Assembly (NCBI RefSeq): GCF_035046485.1
Contig: NC_085136.1
Location: 160,391,963-160,455,962 of the forward strand
Length of the DNA stretch: 64,000 nt
Source of the DNA: Aedes albopictus
Taxonomy: Eukaryota > Arthropoda > Insecta > Diptera > Culicidae
Direction of reading: 5' to 3'
The position numbers and the translations under genes are program-made. Below the pieces are notes generated by a model. It had not been told where the DNA came from, did not search any database, and saw nothing but the letters and a program-made list of their open reading frames with translations. Of the stretch, positions 10,575 through 21,400 are shown one piece after another; the first letter of the stretch is position 1, and each line of letters opens with the position of its first letter.

Positions 10575-10770
10575 GGGGGTCCGTTATGAGTTGCCGTCAG
10601 CCGATATTCAAGTTTTCGGGTCCATTAGAACATATGCTCAGAAGAGGGTCAGTCGCTCTCCGGGGGGAAGAGCAACTGACGAAAAATTGCAAGTGCTGGA
10701 GCTGGGATCGAACCCAGGACCAACCACTTATGAAGTGAACGTGTAGCCACTACACCATGAGCCCTGGTAG
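10575..10770 (-). mobile_element. tRNA-derived SINE
   Basis: The minus strand has the head GGGCTCATGGTGTAGTGGCT (A-box region) and B-box GGTTCGATCCC, about 40 bp apart, followed by a body of about 120 bp ending near AACGGACCCCC. It is a SINE family different from those at 873 and 8692. No target duplication was identified. Confidence 0.65.
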
Positions 10771-11399
10771 TTTTGCAGGGTTGTCTAGGATTATCACAAC
10801 GTGCCCTGCCCACGTATCCTTACAGCTTTTGTCACCTTTCAGATGTTAGGCTCGCCGTAGAGCTGTATGTAGCGTATGTAGTTTATTCGACGTACGATGT
10901 CATATTAATTTATTCATATTTCAGATATTCAACCGAATGATCAAGTAATTCAACAAAATGCCATCAAGTTGAAGAGCAAACTAGGAGTATCGCAGCATAA
11001 TCATTCCCGTTCGTAATTGACTAGTTCGAAAACATAAACAATAGATGTGCGGGTGTTTAGTGTTTAGTATTGTGTTGTTCCATGTTGTGAATGCATATGC
11101 TTTGGTTTATTGATGTCCTCTGTTGCGTTCAGTTTATTCCTGTGTGGAATGAGCTTAAAGTTTCTGCTCCCTGAAGGGGTGGACACGCGTGACAGGATTT
11201 TTTTTAATTAGATATGTTTTCGTATAGAAAAGTGGATGATTGTGCGCGAAACTTAGTGTTGATTGATCCATTGTCAAATCATATCACCAACCATAGGTGA
11301 CTCCCAGATTGACAATGTACCCTACCCTACTAACAAAAATTCCTTCCTGTGGCAAACGTGGAGTAGACCGGCCCACATTTGTATGACACGAAAAAAAAG
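10771..11399. other. Unassigned sequence
   Basis: No feature is recognised. A short retroelement-like CCGTAGAGCTG stretch around 10850 and AT-rich sequence follow; no open frame has supporting motifs. Confidence 0.35.
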
Positions 11400-12020
11400 T
11401 TTTCAAAATTCGCGGGGCACCCTCTAGAATCGTGCCTTTGGACGAGAAGAACAATCTGTGAAAGATTCAGCTCAATCTGTTAAAAACTGAGCTGGCGCAA
11501 ATGAGTTGAAGATTTGTATGGGATGTTCAGTCCAAATATATGGGAAATTAGATGACCTCCAAACTCTCATACAGCACGCCAGTTTGGCGTGTTAGATTTG
11601 ACTCAGAATTGAAAGAATCGTAGTTAATACCCTAATAAACAACTTTGTAGAAGACCATATCACGATAAAACTAAATGTAGTTGCGGTTTCAGCCAACGAA
11701 AGCAGGATGAGGACATCTTCCCCAGTTTACACTCGGTTGTCATATGCAGCACGTGTTTTCCGTTCGAAACTTGCGCACTACATCATAGGCGGCTATGTTG
11801 TCCTTAATTGCTATTGCTCACGCAAGTGGATGGGTATCCAAATAATAATAAATTACATAGCTGCCTATGATGTAGCGCGCAAGCTACAACCGACAAACAC
11901 GTGCTGCATATAACAACCGAGAGTAAACGGGGGAAGATGTCCTCATCCTGCTTTCGTTGGCCGTAACCGCAACTAAATTAAGTTTCTAGATTCTAGAGGG
12001 TGCCCCGTGGAATTTTTCGA
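11400..12020. mobile_element. Inverted-repeat element, one arm longer
   Basis: The outer ends are GGGGCACCCTCTAGAATC (11408) and its complement (about 11990-12008). Inner arms (11645-11775 and 11860-11970) share GCCAACGAAAGCAGGATGAG, AGCACGTGTTT and CTACATCATAGGC. About 200 bp (11428-11635) is present only in the left arm, so one arm gained or lost a segment. Confidence 0.65.
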
Positions 12021-12193
12021 CATTTTTGTATTTGGGCCAGGCTAGTGGAGATGCAGCGATTTGCGGTCTTCATAACAACGTTTGTCTCACTAACATTCCT
12101 TCCCATCCTCGATGACCGTAAGGACGTGGCCGCCGCCGTTATTGACCTTACTAAAGTTGAGAGCTCTCGAACTGTGTACATTGAGAATAGTAA
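12021..12193. other. Open-frame stretch of unknown nature
   Basis: A plus-strand frame (12000-12236) includes LVEMQRFAVFITTFVSL and LDDRKDVAAAVIDLTKVE, and the opposite strand is also open. Codon-like structure suggests an old coding fragment, possibly from a retroelement, but I recognise no domain. Confidence 0.25.
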
Positions 12194-14018
12194 CCCAAGT
12201 AGCACTTGTAACTTACGGAATATTTTAGAAAAATAAAAAAGTTTGCATAGCCGTTTCACTTCAGACTGATCGTAACTAACTGTTCTATATTTGCAGAATT
12301 CATCTTGGTTGCTCAGACATCGCAATGCAACCTTAAGTTTGCAGAAGCTACATTAATGTCACATGGTAGCTTTCGTGTAATATGCTCCTGAACTGTCAAA
12401 TTCAGAAAGTTACATTCTTGCCATTATCTTGTTACAACGAAACCAAAAACCAAAACAAATGACCAGACCAGTTGCTGCGAAGTCAATATTTAGTTGCCAT
12501 GTATCACCGAAAGTCGTTGCCAAATGACGACAGTGTAACTTTTTGTTGTTTCATTGTAAACGCATATGAGACGCGCATAAACGTACGATTACTTGGTCAC
12601 ACATGTGCAACCTACTACCTGCTACTAGTAGGTAAAGATCAACACTGCATGTCAAAAGTATTTAGTAATTAGATATGTTTGTAAGCTAAAACTTAACAAA
12701 TACGAATTATGCTAAAGTAGCTCACGAAAATCTGAACTACATATATTTTAAGTGAATTTTACCAAAAAATATAGTGTATCGAATAAACTAGTCTCCCATA
12801 AAACAAACAAACAGAGATGCATCGACTCAAGGGAGGATCTTGGGCCAAATAAGTCAATTTCGGGAACTCAAATTTGAGTTTTTTGCTTAAGGGGAGCGGG
12901 GGTCTTGGGTTGAATTTACCTACTCTTGAGTATATTTTTTGATAGAGGAAAGGTAATTCATCTAGTGCGATTAACTTAAATTTATCTTATTGGGTCGAAA
13001 TACGGGTTTACGCTAGGGTTTAAGTTAAAAAAAAACTCAAGTATGACGGTTCCGTGAAATCTGGTTTTCAAACTTATAGTTGGGAATTCTGTATGAAGTA
13101 ATCCCAAGTAACCAAGCTGTTCAAGCTATACGTATTGCATATTCATATAAAGCGCATATATTGGCATGAATTGCCCTACATTAACCATTACAGTTGAATT
13201 AAAGTGGCAAGTGGCGCGATTATACTAGTATAATCGTAATTCAACAATAGTGGCGCCACTTCCCGCTTTATTTCAACTTTAATGGTTTTTATAGAGTAAT
13301 GCATGTCAATATATGTGCGTTATGTATGCAATACGTACAGCTTCAGCAGCTTGGTTACTTGGGAATGTTTGATGTGGATATTGATATCTTCGGACATCCA
13401 ACCGGCAATGTAGGTTCTGCCCGATCATCACAATGGCGATTAGTTACAAAAACCTGAGCTAATATATCTTTCAATTGTGATTATGGAGTCTTAAGCAAAC
13501 AGAATAGAAAAGAAAACTTATCAGAATTGACAAATAAACTGGCCTTACAAGTCTAGTATCCTTTTTCCCGTTCAAAAATCGTACAACGAATCAGTGCGAT
13601 GTGCAAATTTATATGCTAAAGATCTCGAATTTTGCAACCGCACGTGTTTTTCGCTAGTTAAAAATACAATTGCCAGTCAATTTTAGGACGGTGCATCGAC
13701 GAAACACATTTCCATTTTACTTGAGAGATACTTTTTTCCAATCGCCGTTTTTGATCCACTGTTCATCATTTTCCATAACTGTTATGACAAAACTAGCAAT
13801 GTAACTTTGAGTTTTATTTTCTATTGCGGTGTAAACAAACTATATTACACATTGGTTACCATCTAATATTTTATGCAACGAACGACATGTTTCACAAAGG
13901 CTCCTCCTGCGCTTTTTCGGTGACATAGCTACGTTGCAGTCATTTAAAATTGATTTTTCAATTTGTTGCGTAGAAATTACCGTGATATAGTTGTTTGTAA
14001 CAAAGTGTGCTGCTTGGG
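12194..14018. mobile_element. 1.8-kb element with CCCAAGYAGCAC ends
   Basis: The left end CCCAAGTAGCACTTGTAAC and right end (complement) CCCAAGCAGCACACTTTGTTAC face each other 1.8 kb apart. The ends resemble CCCAAGTAAC elements at 13103 and 44096. The flanking bases do not form an exact duplication. No transposase frame is seen. It contains the smaller element at 13103-13363. Confidence 0.45.
13103..13363. mobile_element. 261-bp MITE, 3-bp duplication AAT
   Basis: Ends CCCAAGTAACCAAGCTG and its complement. The arms include TACGTATTGCATA and TGGCATGAATTGC-like words on both sides and a core AAGTGGCGC/GCGCCACTT. AAT flanks both ends (13100-13102 and 13364-13366), as in PIF/Harbinger-like 3-bp elements. 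Confidence 0.78.
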
Positions 14019-15404
14019 AAGCTAGTCCCAAGCCCTATTCATTGGTTCCTTGTGCAATTTCGATTGCTCTGGTCAATCACGGAGTAGCAACTACGAATTG
14101 TGCGGTCATATATGCTAAAAAAAGGTCAAAAATTTACCCTTTCACTAACAATCAGTCCCAAATCTTTGTGCTTTGATTCGGACGGGATGGAGACAATCCT
14201 CATAACAGCGGTCTAGAACTGTCCCACCTTACGATTATGTGCGACTCACTCAATGCTAATGCTAACACTCAAGGTATATTTAAACTGGTGTGATTAAATT
14301 TTTAGAATCACACAGTCTTTGAAAACATGTTACTGAAACATCTTGAATATTTCTTTGTAAAATCTCCGGAAAAAATCGACGAAATCTTTAAGGCAAACTA
14401 TTTTGTTTTCCCAGAGAAAAATCCTGGTGGTAATTCGAAGAGAAATGATGTGGAAAATTACTTTTTATTGGAATAATTCTGTGTTCCAAGTAGGTATTCC
14501 TGGATGAGATTTAATGTTGAGCTATTACCTGGACCCATCCATTCATTGGTTGTCTGCGCGATTGCGATTGTTCTAGTTCATTTATACTTATGTTTTGGTA
14601 GACATAATATTTGAATAACTGTATTCAAAACTGCTTGAAGTGCTCTGGTAGACCCTTTGCATGTCTATGGAAACATTCTATCCTTTTGTATCGACCCCTA
14701 GTTCAAAGTGGCACCTTGCAAACCAATTTTCCCACGTTAGAGAGTTCATTCGCCACCAAGTAGATCCGGGACGGGATGTACCTACTCTATCGGTCACATC
14801 ATAGACCTTCTGCAAACCTATTAAGCGATATATTAACTTTAATTTGTTTACATTTGCGACTTGCACCCCAGTTGGATCCAGATAGAACGAAAATAAATGC
14901 CCACCGCACATGATCATCGTCTCGGGTGGGGTTAACTAGCGCGGGTGGCAATCTGCTCAGCATGTTCTGTTGGTCGTTGATTTTGGCGAAAAAATAAAAT
15001 CCGAGAGGGAATGGACGCTCCCCATACGAATCTAACGTACATTTCCCTCGATGAGCGCATTGTGATAAGTGGTTTTTCGTCCGCGTGCGCTCACATTACC
15101 GATCTTCTCGCGCAATCAAGTGGCAAGGAGATTATACTGCTCCTATCCCATCGTCGTCCGAAGCTAAACGATTTTCCATACCCACTTGCATCAGCTAGCA
15201 GACGCCGCGGGAAAAACTGCGCGCCTTCACTCGGTTGATGAGAACAGTGGCTTCCTTTGTATTTATGTTTACTGCACTGCAACGATCTAGCAAGTCTGTT
15301 TGTTCTACTCAAGGGGAGAGTGGTTTCCAAACTAAATAGTGTGTACCTATGTGCTAGCGAACTTGTATATACTGCGGTAGTCACACCGCATTCTATGTAT
15401 CATC
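14019..15404. other. Unassigned sequence with one GC-rich frame
   Basis: No repeat ends were found. A 75-codon plus frame at 15011-15238 (starting MDAPHTNLTY) and a 97-codon minus frame over it lie in a GC-richer patch that could be an old exon or promoter. Neither shows a domain I recognise. Confidence 0.3.
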
Positions 15405-15652
15405 TTATTCTTCTTCTGTTTGGCTCTACGTTCTGGGACTTGGCCTGTCTCTCTCCAACTTAGTGTTCTTTGAGCACTTCCACAGTTATTAATTGGAGGG
15501 CTTTCTTTGCCAGCCATTGCATGAATTAGTATATTGTGAAGCAAGCACAATGATACACTATGCCCAGGGAGTCGAGAAAATTTTCCCGAACGGAACAGGA
15601 ATCGAACCCGCCGTCTCCGGATTGGCGATCCCTAGCCTTAATCACTACACCC
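15405..15652 (-). mobile_element. Feilai-like SINE, 5'-truncated
   Basis: The reverse complement of the SINE at 8692-8950: tail CAGAAGAAG at the left, body GTTGGAGAGAGACAGGCC, and head with B-box GGTTCGATTCC (complement near 15597-15607). The head ends early, in the A-box region. No target duplication was found. Confidence 0.75.
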
Positions 15653-15959
15653 AAAACAATGCGCGCATATTTCGTGCATAAACGCGCCTGCTGTAGGCGC
15701 AAAAGTAGCTTGTCGGCGGTAGAAGCACTTTTCCGCGCTTATTTGATGGTGCGCCTGCGCGCACAAAAATTCGAGTAGTATTTTTGACCACACATTGACA
15801 AACTGCAATGTGTGGGTGCCATCGGTTGCTATGGGGTTGTGAATGTATTAGTGTGCACTAGCTTTTGCGTCACCAATACATACAAAACGTGCATAGCAAA
15901 AATTGCGAATGTGTGAGTGTCTCCCGGTCCGAGATCGAGCGGAATGACAGTGATTTGTT
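15653..15959. other. Unassigned GC-rich stretch
   Basis: CpG-bearing sequence (TGCGCGCA, CGCGCCTG, GGCGCA words). It may belong to the flank or to the copied leader of the PP2A retrocopy that follows. No gene is recognised. Confidence 0.3.
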
Positions 15960-16980
15960 GTTATTGAAATCCGGACGGCCGCCGTCGTCCAGCAAGGGAG
16001 TTTTTGGTTTTATTTAATTGCTTGTGTATTTCAGCTGTTCGAATCCGGTTTGTGACCCGTACCGGAACACGGTCCGTCGTGCGCGTCGAGTGTGCCCATT
16101 TTCCCGTTACCCGTTTGCCGCCCGCGAGTGTGAGATTTGTTGTGAAAAATTGGTTGGGAAAGGCCGCAGCAAAATCTTGGCTAATTAGTAGCAGCAGCAG
16201 CAGCAGCAAACCTCTCGCACCGATCCCCCGTCGGGAGTAAAGCAGAGCGGAGGAAAAAGTAAGGATGAATGACAAGGCGACACTTACGATTTGGACCAGT
16301 ATATCAAACAATTGAAACCCAAGTGAAAACCCTGTGTGATAAGGCGATGGAAATTTTGGCAAAGGAGGTAAAATGTCCGGTGACAGTGCGTGGTGATGTG
16401 CACGGTCAGTTCCACGACCTGAAGGAGCCCTTCCGGGTGGGCGGACGATCGCCTCACACTAATTTTCTGTTCATGGGCGATTACGTTGGTCGTGTATATT
16501 ACTCAACCGAAACAGCGATGCTACTGGTGGCGCTGAGAGAATTACAATCCTGCGGGGAAATCCGTTCCGCTAGACCACAGGTATACGACTTTTACGATGC
16601 GTGCTTACAAAAGTGCGGCAACCCGAACGTTTGGAAGTATTTTACCGACCTGTTTGACTATCTCCCGCTGATGGCCCTGGTCGATGGTCAAATCTTCTGT
16701 TTGCATGGCGGTCTCAGTCCCTCGAACGACACGCTGGGCCACATCCGGCCGTTGGAAGATTGCAGAAAGTACCACGCGAGGGACCCACGTGTGACATCCT
16801 CTGGTCCGATCCGGATAACCGGGGCTGCCACCGGATGAAATAACCGGTTCCGCCACGAGGTGCTGGTTACACCTTTGACCAGGACATTTCGGAACTTTCC
16901 AATCACTCAAACGGTTGGTCTCTCGGGCGCATCAGATTGTCATGGAAGGCCACAACTGGTGCCACGATGGTAATGAGGTT
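15960..16980 (+). pseudogene. mts: PP2A catalytic subunit retropseudogene
   Basis: This is a broken copy of the serine/threonine phosphatase 2A catalytic subunit (microtubule star in flies). The original start is at 16265 (ATGAATGACAAGGC); 15960-16264 looks like copied 5' UTR with an AGC repeat. After a frame loss near 16318 the frame gives [15 protein letters not shown], then [10 protein letters not shown] at 16392, with a few codons missing just before it. [10 protein letters not shown] replaces the family's GDYVDRGYYS. The stretch that should hold GNHE is lost ([18 protein letters not shown]). [10 protein letters not shown] and [13 protein letters not shown] are well kept. A 1-nt deletion near 16756 shifts the frame before the expected CD.LWSDPD. 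Homology continues out of frame through a [11 protein letters not shown] block and CHDGNEV, then stops at about codon 245-250 of about 309. No introns and no activity expected. Confidence 0.9.
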
Positions 16981-17005
16981 TCATTCAAAATATAAATAAT
17001 AATTA

Positions 17006-17438
17006 GGGTAAACGTACCAATAGTGGTGCTATTAGTAGCTCCTTGTATTAAAATAATTAAATGAAATTGATAATACCACAAAATAAAAATTCTGAAAAAT
17101 TAATCGATAGTTTTTCATGTAAATCAACAAGGAAAAATGTAAAAATCATCGTTTATTTCGGTTTTTTTTCTATTTATAGGTACACGGCTGAATTCTTATG
17201 AGACCCACTACTATAGGAACACTACCACCACATTAGGTGCAAAGGAGCCAAAAAATTTAGGAAAATAATTGTTTAAAATAGGTTTTTGTCGAATCATGAA
17301 AACAAAACTGAATTAATGTCATTAATGAAATATAATGCATCTATTAAAAATGTCATTTGCGTGTTTTTGGGTCGAAATAGTGCTAAATTGCCACGACCAC
17401 CACTATTGGTGCTACCTCCACTAAGGGAGCGTTCACCC
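17006..17438. mobile_element. 433-bp TA-flanked MITE
   Basis: The inverted ends GGGTAAACGTACCAATAGTG and GGGTGAACGCTCCCTTAGTG (complement of the right end) share the AGGGTRAACG start and CCAATAGTGGTG. TA flanks at 17004-17005 and 17439-17440. The AT-rich interior has no transposase. It lies just after the PP2A retrocopy. Confidence 0.75.
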
Positions 17439-17589
17439 TATAAGCATATATTATTATTTAATACGTAAAAAGGATAACATTTGTAAAAAAGTTTGCACTT
17501 GCAAGAAAAAAAAAAGGAAAATGAGACGTGTAAACCGTATTACACGAATAAACTTACTTAGATAAGAAAGAAAAAGAGAGAAAAACGAA

Positions 17590-17630
17590 GTAAAGACACT
17601 GCAAGTGGGGGTTTTCACAGCAGTGTCTTT
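17590..17630. repeat. Short hairpin AAAGACACTG/CAGTGTCTTT
   Basis: A 10-11 bp perfect stem (about 17592-17602 with 17620-17630) encloses an 18-bp loop immediately before the TTAA element. It could be a remnant of another MITE. Confidence 0.4.
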
Positions 17631-17632
17631 AA

Positions 17633-18403
17633 CCCTCTAATTCCCAACCCCGCCTTTAGACGGGGTATAGTTTGAGCATTTTTGTATTTTTTGTTTCGTA
17701 GACAATCATTTTTTTTATATTTTTGACTGATATCAAAGACTATTCTGAATATCTCAAAATGGTTTTTAATGCCTTTTGAAGCTTATTTACATTTTTTTAA
17801 AAATCATTGAAAAATTGATGTTTTAGTCACCTTTCAGAAGCCATTGTATATTTTGTATTGAATCGCTTCAATTTACATATTTTAAATTTTTCCCAAATCA
17901 TACTATCATAGTCAAATAGTTTAATGGAATCGAATACACTTTAAAATTATTTTTCTTAAAATTATACGGAAAATAAAATTTTCTATGAAAAAAATTTATA
18001 ATAAAAATATTTTAACAATAATCATAAAATCTGAAAATGTTTTCATCTCAAAAAATCCGTCTCCTAAGGCCAGTAGTACACAGGGTCAAATATTTGACAA
18101 GGAAAGAACTCAAGAAACAACATCAGTTTGACACTAATGAAAATTTGGTCGAGTCAAACAAGATGTTTGAGCATTGGTTTCTTTTCGGACAAATATTTGA
18201 CCCTGTGTACTAGCAGCTTAAATAGGCTTCCAGGAAAAATATAAAAGTGTGGGGATGTTCAAAAATAAAAATTAGAAAAATCAAAAACCGAAATTCACAA
18301 AATCGAGAATTAAAAAGAATCATCTTCCAAAACATGTTTAAATCGATTTTAGATGACGAAAAATGATATTTAGATCAAAATCAAAAATTTGGGTATTAGA
18401 GGG
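17633..18403. mobile_element. piggyBac-like TTAA element, non-autonomous
   Basis: The termini CCCTCTAATTCCCAA and TTTGGGTATTAGAGGG are inverted copies, and TTAA lies directly outside both (17629-17632 and 18404-18407), the piggyBac signature. The 771-bp interior is AT-rich without a transposase and holds a nested MITE at about 18065-18221. Confidence 0.75.
18065..18221. mobile_element. Nested MITE, ends with GTACACAGGGTCAAATATTTG
   Basis: The arms TAGTACACAGGGTCAAATAT (about 18074-18093) and its complement (about 18190-18210) extend outward to TAAGGCC / AGCTTA. It sits inside the TTAA element. A similar CAAATATTTG-bearing end is seen at 40533. Confidence 0.7.
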
Positions 18404-18477
18404 TTAAACATTATTTAATGTTGTTTCTGCGTAATGCTTTAGACAATACCTAACTTTTAGTCTTATATTTTTCCAAG

Positions 18478-21400
18478 GCGTTAACAGTTAACACTTAAAA
18501 TATCGTTTTATTAAAATTTGTCTCCTGAGGGGGTGGTCGTAAGTACCAACTTATGTCAAATCCCATATACACTCCATCTGGTAAGGTCAAGGCGTTAACA
18601 GTTAACACCCGAAATGACGTTTTATTAAAATTTGCTCCTGAGGGGGTGGACGTAAGTACCACTCCATCTGGTAAGGTCAGGGCGTTAACAGTTAACACCC
18701 GAAATGACGTTTTATTAAAATTTGCTCCTGAGGGGGTGGACGTAAGTACCACTCCATCTGGTAAGGTCAGGGCGTTAACAGTTAACACCCAAAATGACGT
18801 TTTATTAAAATTTGTCTCCTGAGGGGGTGGTCGTGGGTACCGACTTATGTCAAATCCCATATACACTCCATCTGGTAAGGTCAAGGCGTTAACAGTTAAC
18901 ACTCAAAATGACGTTTTATTAAAATTTGTCTCCTGAGGGGGTGGACGTAAGTACCGACTTATGTCAAATCCCATATACACTCCATCTGGTAAGGTCAGGG
19001 CGTTAACAGTTAACACTCAAAATGACGTTTTATTAAAATTTGTCTCCTGAGGGGGTGGACGTAAGTACCGACTTATGTCAAATCCCATACGTTACGTCAG
19101 GGCGTTAACAGTTAACACCCAAAATGACGTTTTATTAAAATTTGTCTCCTGAGGGGGTGGACGTAAGTACCGACTTATGTCGAATCCCATATACACTCCA
19201 ACTGGTAAGGTCAGGGCGTTAACAGTTAACACTCAAAATGACGTTTTATTAAAATTTGTCTCCTGAGGGGGTGGACGTAAGTACCGACTTATGTCGAATC
19301 CCATATACACTCCACCTGGTAAGGTCAGGGCGTTAACAGTTAACACTCAAAATGACGTTTTATTAAAATTTGTCTCCTGAGGGGGTGGACGTAAGTACCG
19401 ACTTATGTCAAATCCCATATACACTCCATCTGGTAAGGTCAGGGCGTTAACAGTTAACACTCAAAATGACGTTTTATTAAAATTTGTCTCCTGAGGGGGT
19501 GGACGTAAGTACCGACTTATGTCAAATCCCATACGTTACGTCAGGGCGTTAACAGTTAACACCCAAAATGACGTTTTATTAAAATTTGTCTCCTGAGGGG
19601 GTGGACGTAAGTACCACTCCATCTGGTAAGGTCAGGGCGTTAACAGTTAACACCCAAAATGACGTTTTATTAAAATTTGTATCCTGAGGGGGTGGTCGTG
19701 GGTACCGACTTATGTCAAATCCCATATACACTCCATCTGGTAAGGCCAGGGCGTTAACAGTTAACACTCAAAATGACGTTTTATTAAAATTTGTCTCCTG
19801 AGGGGGTGGACGTAAGTACCGACTTATGTCGAATCCCATATACACTCCATCTGGTAAGGTCAGGGCGTTAACAGTTAACACTCAAAATGACGTTTTATTA
19901 AAATTTGTCTCCTGAGGGGGTGGACGTAAGTACCGACTTATGTCGAATCCCATATACACTCCAACTGGTAAGGTCAGGGCGTTAACAGTTAACACTCAAA
20001 ATGACGTTTTATTAAAATTTGTCTCCTGAGGGGGTGGACGTAAGTACCGACTTATGTCGAATCCCATATACACTCCACCTGGTAAGGTCAGGGCGTTTAC
20101 AGTTAACACTCAAAATGACGTTTTATTAAAATTTGTCTCCTGAGGGGGTGGACGTAAGTACCGACTTATGTCAAATCCCATACGTTACGTCAGGGCGTTA
20201 ACAGTTAACACCAAAAATGACGTTTTATTAAAATTTGTCTCCTGAGGGGGTGGTCGTGGGTACCGACTTATGTCAAATCCCATATACACTCCATCTGGTA
20301 AGGTCAGGGCGTTAACAGTTAACACTCAAAATGACGTTTTATTAAAATTTGTCTCCTGAGGGGGTGGACGTAAGTACCGACTTATGTCGAATCCCATATA
20401 CACTCCAACTGGTAAGGTCAGGGCGTTAACAGTTAACACTCAAAATGACGTTTTATTAAAATTTGTCTCCTGAGGGGGTGGACGTAAGTACCGACTTATG
20501 TCGAATCCCATATACACTCCACCTGGTAAGGTCAGGGCGTTTACAGTTAACACTCAAAATGACGTTTTATTAAAATTTGTCTCCTGAGGGGGTGGACGTA
20601 AGTACCGACTTATGTCAAATCCCATACGTTACGTCAGGGCGTTAACAGTTAACACCAAAAATGACGTTTTATTAAAATTTGTCTCCTGAGGGGGTGGTCG
20701 TGGGTACCGACTTATGTCAAATCCCATATACACTCCATCTGGTAAGGTCAGGGCGTTAACAGTTAACACTCAAAATGACGTTTTATTAAAATTTGTCTCC
20801 TGAGGGGGTGGACGTAAGTACCGACTAATGTCAAATCCCATACGTTACGTCAGGGCGTTAACAGTTAACACCAAAAATGACGTTTTATTAAAATTTGTCT
20901 CCTGAGGGGGTGGTCGTGGGTACCGACTTATGTCAAATCCCATATACACTCCATCTGGTAAGGTCAGGGCGTTAACAGTTAACACTCAAAATGACGTTTT
21001 ATTAAAATTTGTCTCCTGAGGGGGTGGACGTAAGTACCGACTTATGTCAAATCCCATACGTTACGTCAGGGCGTTAACAGTTAACACCAAAAATGACGTT
21101 TTATTAAAATTTGTCTCCTGAGGGGGTGGACGTAAGTACCGACTAATGTCAAATCCCATACGTTACGTCAGGGCGTTAACAGTTAACACCAAAAATGACG
21201 TTTTATTAAAATTTGTCTCCTGAGGGGGTGGACGTAAGTACCGACTTATGTCAAATCCCATACGTTACGTCAGGGCGTTAACAGTTAACACCAAAAATGA
21301 CGTTTTATTAAAATTTGTCTCCTGAGGGGGTGGACGTAAGTACCGACTTATGTCAAATCCCATATACACTCCATCTGGTAAGGTCAGGGCGTTAACAGTT

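Noticed and set aside
16269..16838. An intact phosphatase gene (189-codon frame)
   Set aside because: The GNHE block is lost, the GDYVDRG motif is altered, frameshifts lie at both ends and the last fifth is missing.
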